A DNA stretch of 10,447 bases from Symbiodinium natans (lineage: Eukaryota; Sar; Dinophyceae; Suessiales; Symbiodiniaceae), in assembly GCA_905221605.1 (NCBI GenBank), contig CAJNDS010000769.1, positions 64,001 through 74,447 of the forward strand, in the 5' to 3' direction. The first letter of the stretch is position 1, and every line of letters begins with the position of its first letter. The notes beneath the pieces were generated by a model. That model was not told the origin of the DNA. It did not search any database and saw nothing but the letters and a program-made list of their open reading frames with translations. Positions 1 through 6,000 of the stretch are shown one piece after another. The translations under genes and the position numbers were made by a program.

Positions 1-22
1 AGGGTTTAGGGTTTAGGGTTTC
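1..22 (+). repeat. TTTAGGG array, cut by left edge
   Basis: Three perfect heptamer steps, then unique sequence. It continues to the left to an unknown extent. Confidence 0.9.
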
Positions 23-30
23 AGGTCGAC

Positions 31-92
31 TTCCGTCCCTGCCTTGCCAGCTGCACGCGACGGAGCTCCTGCCGGGCTCGGAGGTCAAAGAA
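31..92 (-). CDS. Possible VPS13-like exon 7: charged helix
   Basis: Read on the minus strand after a CTGAG|TTC acceptor, the island encodes FFDLRARQELRRVQLARQGR and ends at a GT donor (AA|GTCGAC), phase 2. A basic and acidic helix is the usual content after the WSxEE segment of VPS13 chorein-N, and the frame agrees if exon 6 ends after NEE. There is no conserved motif to prove it. The plus strand of the same island is also open in one frame (LPSLPCQLHATELLPGSEVK), so the call is tentative. Confidence 0.38.
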
Positions 93-3000
93 CTCAGACT
101 GGGGACTTCAGGGTTTAGGGTTTAGGGTTTAGGGTGTAGGGTTTAGGGTTTAGGGTTTAGGGTTTAGGGTTTAGGGTTTAGGGTTTAGGGTTTAGGGTTT
201 AGGGTTTAGGGTTTAGGGTTTAGGGTTTCAGGGAGATCGCGGGGGAGTCCGATTCTTTGGTTCCGATGTTGGGCTTCTACTTGTAGCTTGCGGTACACAA
301 CGCCCATGGTCCGGTCATGTTCGTCGCCTTCTGCAACAAGCACGGGGAGACCAAGCCTACGTGCCAAGAACATAAGAATAGTAGTAACAAGAAAGCGGTA
401 CCAATATTTCTGATTACGATAGAAAGACAGAATGATAAGGACGAGAGGAAGGAGTGAGAACTATACGAATGCAAACTGATACCGATTGTACATATAAAAA
501 GAGTAGTAATAACAATTATTATTATATTAAGAATAATTTGGTATAGTATGTACGAAATGGCCTGGCTTCCTGGGCCCCTCAGCCCACACAACTCAAAAGA
601 GGCTTTTGGGTTTAGGTTTTAGGGTTTAGGGTGACCACTGGGTGTGCCCAAACCCGAAACCCCCTCCTCGCCAGCTCTTCAGCAGGAGTTCGGGAACTAG
701 GTACAAGGCCCTCTATCCCCTAAACCCTAAACCCTAAACCTTAAACCCCTGACCCCAGCTCCTCCTCATTTGACCAGGCGCTGGCAGGCTTTGGGCCCAG
801 CAGGACACGGAGACCGCTGAGCTCGATGGTCACCTCGCCAATGAAGAACCGCAGTGTTAAGGTCTTGGGGCTTAGGGCTGAAAGCTTAGGGTTTAGTTTA
901 GGGCTTCAGGTTTAGGGTTTAGGGTTTTGGGTTTAGGGTTTAGGGTTAGCGTTTTGGGGTTTAGGGGTTTGGGATTTGGGGGAGGGCTTAAAGTTGCATG
1001 GCTTCCAGGCTCAAGGGCTTAACCTTGCGCACTCTTCCAGCAGGTTTCAATTTCACCCCGAGCACACGACTTGGCGATATCTAGGGCCCAACTAGCAGGG
1101 TTAGGGTTCTCACGCGGTAAAACTACAACTACCCTGCTTTCGTACCCCTGCTCAAAACTCCGTATGACTCACAAATGACCCATGAGCCTCCCAAGACGGT
1201 AACGACTTGAGCAAGGGAGCGAGCGAAAGGAAGAAGCAAACGGCCCCAAGTGCTCAGGTCTTTGTCATTTTTTGGGCCGTGGTTCTGCTAGGGTTTGGGG
1301 TTTGGGGTTTAGGGTTTAGGTTTAGGGTTTAGGGTTTAGGGTTCGGGGTTCAGGGTTCAGGGTTTAGGGTTTAGGGTTTAGGGTTCAGGGTTTGGGGTTT
1401 AGGGTGTAGGGTATAGGGTTGCAGACGGTGCTGAAAAGCGTTGAAAGCTCCAGCGCCGGCCCTGGAGACCATGTAGGGGTCGACGTACAGCTCAGGACTG
1501 GGGGGCTCAGGGGTTTTGGGATTTTGGGGTTTATTTTGGGGTTTAGGGTTTAGGGTTTAGGGTTTAGGGTTTAGGGTTTAGGGTTTAGGGTTTAGGGTTC
1601 AGGGTTTAGGGTTTAGGGTTCTGGGAATCCCCCCAACAGAGATAGTTTGAAGCCTGTAAACCTCTCGAGCCGTGCAGCCCCCCCACACCCCCCAAATTGT
1701 GCCGAGGCAGGCACCGGCCGGGAACCCAGCCGATTCCAGGGCACGTTGATGAGGCAGGAATCCACCTGCTTAAAACCTTCAACCTCAAACCCTAAACCCT
1801 AAACTCTAAACTCTAAACCCTAAACCCGAAACCCGAAACCGAGACCCGAAACCCGAAACCCTAAACCCTAAAATCCGTGATCAGGGAACCATACTGAGGG
1901 TGAACAACAGGGTGGCCCTTGGGTTCAGCACTGAGGCTTCCAAGGCTGCTATTATGATTACTGTGATTATGGGATGTTTTTGGCATGACTGTCTTTATTG
2001 TTGTTAGAATTCTTCTTATTGTTCATACGTTTGATGATGACTTTTGTGATTCTGTTTTGGCTACGACTGCGATTGTTATTGTCATTGTGATTGTCCTTTT
2101 GGTACTCTTGCTAGTATTGAGTCTTCAGATTCTGAGTGATATATTGTCATCATTCTTGTTGCTAGTATGGTCTTATTCTTCAGCTTCTTTACCATTGTGA
2201 CTCCGAACTCTTGCGACTATTCCTCTTCTACTCGTCTTGCTACTCGCATGGTAACGTCCCTCTTGGGGTCCGAGTAGTATAAGGAGGCCCCTCTTAGGGT
2301 TTAGGGTTTAGGGTTTAGGGTTTAGGGTTTAGGGTTTAGGGTTTAGGGTTTAGGGTTTAGGGTTCGGGGACCACAGTCTGGAGAACCGACCACATGATCA
2401 GGGGAATTGTGGGAGCTCCCGGCCCGGATATCCTCCGAGCGGAATTGAGGCTCTGGAATTGTCATCGTCTTATGGCTTTGGGGATAGGTTTATAGGGAGT
2501 TTGGGGCGAGTTGAGAGTTTAGGTTTTGCTGTTTAGGCTTTTGGGGTCTAGGGTTGAGGGCTTGTCGGGCTAGCTTTGAGGTTGGGATACCAGAAACACA
2601 CACAACCCTCAACACACCCCCCCCCCGGCCCCGAGCCCAAAGAAGAAACTTAAAAAGGGCGGAGCAGCTTAGCAGAAGCTGCACACAAAGAGGCTCAGTG
2701 GCATGAGCCGCTGTTGAGCCACAGACTTAACGGCGGCTGTCGCGCGCGCGCGCAGATAGATTCGAACCTGGTGGCCTTAGAGCTCTCGGCTCCGCGCCAC
2801 GGGCGGCGTGGGTGCCAATCTTTTAACCCTAAACCCTAAACCATAAACCCTAAACCCTAAACCCTAAATCCTGAACCCCCAGATCCGCCCCAAGCAAGGC
2901 CTCACCAAAGAAGAGCTGGAAGGGCAAGTTAAGGAGCTCCTGAAAACTTTCCAAGGGTTTAGGGTTTAGGGTTTCGGGTTTCGGGTTTAGGGGTTTAGGG

Positions 3001-6000
3001 TTTAGGGTTTAGGGTTCAGGGTTCAGGGTTCAGGGTTTAGGGTTTAGGGTTTAGGGTTTAGGGTTTAGGGTTTAGGGTCCCTTACCTCCTTCAAAGGGTT
3101 CTGAAGTAGGGGGCCTTAGATTGTACAGGGTAAACAAAGGGTATATAAAGGGTCCCCTTTCAAGGGCCCATGCTAAGGGACCACTTAGCTACCCAAAGAA
3201 ACAGCTTCTAGAGGGGGGAGGGGAGTTTAGGGTTTGTTTAGGTTAGGGTTTAGGGTTTAGGGGTTTGGGGTTTAGGGTGTTTAGGGGTTTAGGGTTGTAG
3301 GGTTTAGGGTTTAGGACCGCAAAAAGGGTCTAACCACAAGTCGTTTCAATCGGGGCCCCCAGCCTTAGCACTTACACCTACACCTCTGTTCGGGGTGCGG
3401 GGTTCAGGGCTTAGGTGGGGGGGGGTTGGGTCTTAGACCCTGAACCCAAAAATTGCGAGGGGAGGAGGAGCGGGGGGGAGGTTGCACAGGCCAAGGGTTC
3501 AGAAACTTGGGTCATAAGTCTTTTGACTCCACGTCCCGGCCACAAGCTGATCCCTTGAAGCCTTCGAACCTTGAAGACATTGGGCACCGAGGGAATGCCA
3601 CAAATTTTGGGGTTCAGGGTTTCGGGAGGGTTTGGCGTTAAGGGGTGTGGGGTTTCGGGCTGAGGGTTTCGGGGTACTTAGAAGTAGGGATATATAAGTG
3701 GGGGCTTTCCGGATGTTGGGCTTCTGGGAGGTCAGGACCCGATGACATGAAAACCCAGACCCCTGGGAGGATCCAAGAAGCAGAACCCCCAAATGTGGGA
3801 GCACTACTACCCCTTACACCCTCGGTCCTAAACCCCAAACCCTAAACCCTAAACCCCAAACCCGAAACCCCAAACCCTGAACCCTAAACTCCGAAACACT
3901 TCTTTTCAGATGCCTCCCAGAGGGGTCCAGGAAGGGACCACTGGCAGCCAAGAGACCACGACTTCCTGTTTCAGCCGCGCACTGCGTAGATGGATTTCCT
4001 GGGTTTCAAGAGCAAAGGAAGGGGGTTCTACCCTGGACCCTAAACCCCTAAACCCCTAAACCCCTAAACCCCAAAACCCCTAAACCCTTAACCCCTAAAC
4101 CCTAAACCCTAAACCCCCTAAACCCCTAAACCCTAAACTACGAAGTTTCCGGTGTTCGGGCCTCGGACCTCAGGAGAGAGATGTTGTTAAGTCGTGGGGT
4201 TCAGGGGGGCTTAAAACCCCCAAACCCTAAACCCTAAACCCTAAACCCCAAACCCCAAACCCCAAACCCCAAACCCTAAACCCTGAACTCCGAAACCCAC
4301 ACATCGAACTGGCGGGTGTAGGGCACCAAGTAGCGAGGGTTTAGCACAGGGTTTAGGGTTGAGGGTTTAGGGTTTGAGGTGGCGTGTTGTTGTTGAAGCG
4401 TTGAGGAGTAGGGGGTCGAGGGTTGCAAGAATGAGGGTTTAGGGTTCATGGTTCAGGGTTCAGGGTTTAGGGTTTAGGGCTTAGGGTTTAGGGTTCAGGA
4501 TTTATGAAAATGCACACATGGGTTGAGGGAGTGGAAATGTCGAAACGACCCCCCTAAACACTAAAACCCTGAAGCCTAAACCACCCTAAACTACCCTAAA
4601 CCCCAAACCCTAAACCCTAAACCCTAAACCCACACCGGGCTTCTCCCGAACCCCCGGAACAAGTTGCCACATGCAGAACCTCACCGTCCGCCCCTCTCCG
4701 CACTTACGCAAGCTCTTTCCCACCAGATCCACGGCTGCTTCCTCACTACTATTTGCTTGAGAACCCTCCCCCAAAGAAATTTAACATATTCTTCCTTATG
4801 AGGGAGTTTTTTAGGGATTACATGTATGATTCGTACTTTTTGCGATATAATTTTTGGGGGGGTTCTGGAGCAAATCATAGCTCAGAGGCAGACGACGGAG
4901 AGCTGTACTCTTCATCAATCTTCCTGGTCACCTGCGGTCAGAAGCAGGACCACAACCTCGGTTTCTCCCTCCCGGGTTGCCACCGAAAGCGGCGACTCCC
5001 CGCGATGGTTCACCCGGTCGTGCTTAGCGCCCGCCGCCAGCAGCAAGCGCACGGCCTCCACGTGGCCCATGCAGGACGCCGCCCACAGCGGCGTGGCCCC
5101 ATCGTGGTCGGTTTGGTCCTTATTGGCCTTTGCATCCAGCAGGCAGTCAGCAATCTGCACGTAGTTCTTGGCGGATGCTGCCCAGAGTGGGGAAACGCCA
5201 AGCGCGTCGACTTGGTTCACGTCTGCACCGGCTTGCAAGATGCTGCAGACGGCTTCTGTGCTCCCTTCACGGGTCGCGACAAGAAGCGCTGAGGACGTGT
5301 CTGCCCTGGCCTGCAAGAGCAGGCGAACCACAGGAACCTCCCCGGATCGGGAGCACGCCAGAAGAAGAGGGGTCTGGTTTCCCTCATCAGGCTGATCTAC
5401 GTCGGCCCTGGCCTCCAGCAGCAAGCGTGCGACCTCAACGCGGCCATACATGGCTGCAGCATGAAGAGGCGCCTGAGCACTCGTCCGCCAACCCTCCACG
5501 TGCGCATCAGCCAACAAGTTGGGATCCTGAGGACGTTGCAGTATCTCCTCCACCTGTGACACACGATCATGTGTAGCAGCGTCAACCAGCTGAGCCACCT
5601 GCTTCGAAGATGCCGGGCTGAAAGGTAGCAGCACAAGCTCCACACGAAACGGCGCCTCAAACAACATGCTGTCCTCCAGAACTTTGCCATTGTGTATCAG
5701 ACACTGCCTGAATCGTGGGACACCACAGAGCCCTTGCAACTGTACCTTCAAGGCTCGAACATTACCGAGACCCTCCACGGGTATGGCCATAACCTCCTGA
5801 CCTGATACTGCCGCGAAGATGCGGAGCATGTTGTCGAAGCAGTCCATTCTCCAGCCAGCGGCGCTACTGCACCAACCAGGAACCTAAATCCCCAAGGCCT
5901 CCAAGCTTTGGCCACACATTGCAGGAGTTCTGGAAAGATCCAACTTGCTGGCATAACCGAGAAAAAAAGCAAGGTCAAATTGGATTTTAGGGCGTAGGGT

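Noticed and set aside
1-231. A true chromosome end at the left edge
   Set aside because: The arrays are short, interrupted by unique sequence and recur in both orientations across most of the window, so they are interstitial.
277-591. 104-codon hydrophobic minus-strand ORF
   Set aside because: The hydrophobic run comes from degenerate trinucleotide sequence, and the same effect gives the plus-strand ORF at 1985-2200.
2685-2770. Functional tRNA gene on either strand
   Set aside because: B-box-like sequence is present, but the T and anticodon stems do not pair and no full cloverleaf can be drawn. A SINE-like head fits better.
2882-2946. Plus-strand exon reading QGLTKEELEGQVKELLKTFQ
   Set aside because: Very protein-like, but the opposite strand of the same island supplies the chorein LPF exon in the right order and phase. 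It appears to be a coincidental antisense frame, and shows that open islands alone prove little here.
4753-5576. Long plus-strand and other frames overlapping the ankyrin gene
   Set aside because: They are GC-rich antisense shadows of the ankyrin repeats and of the inverted repeat at 4750-4880.
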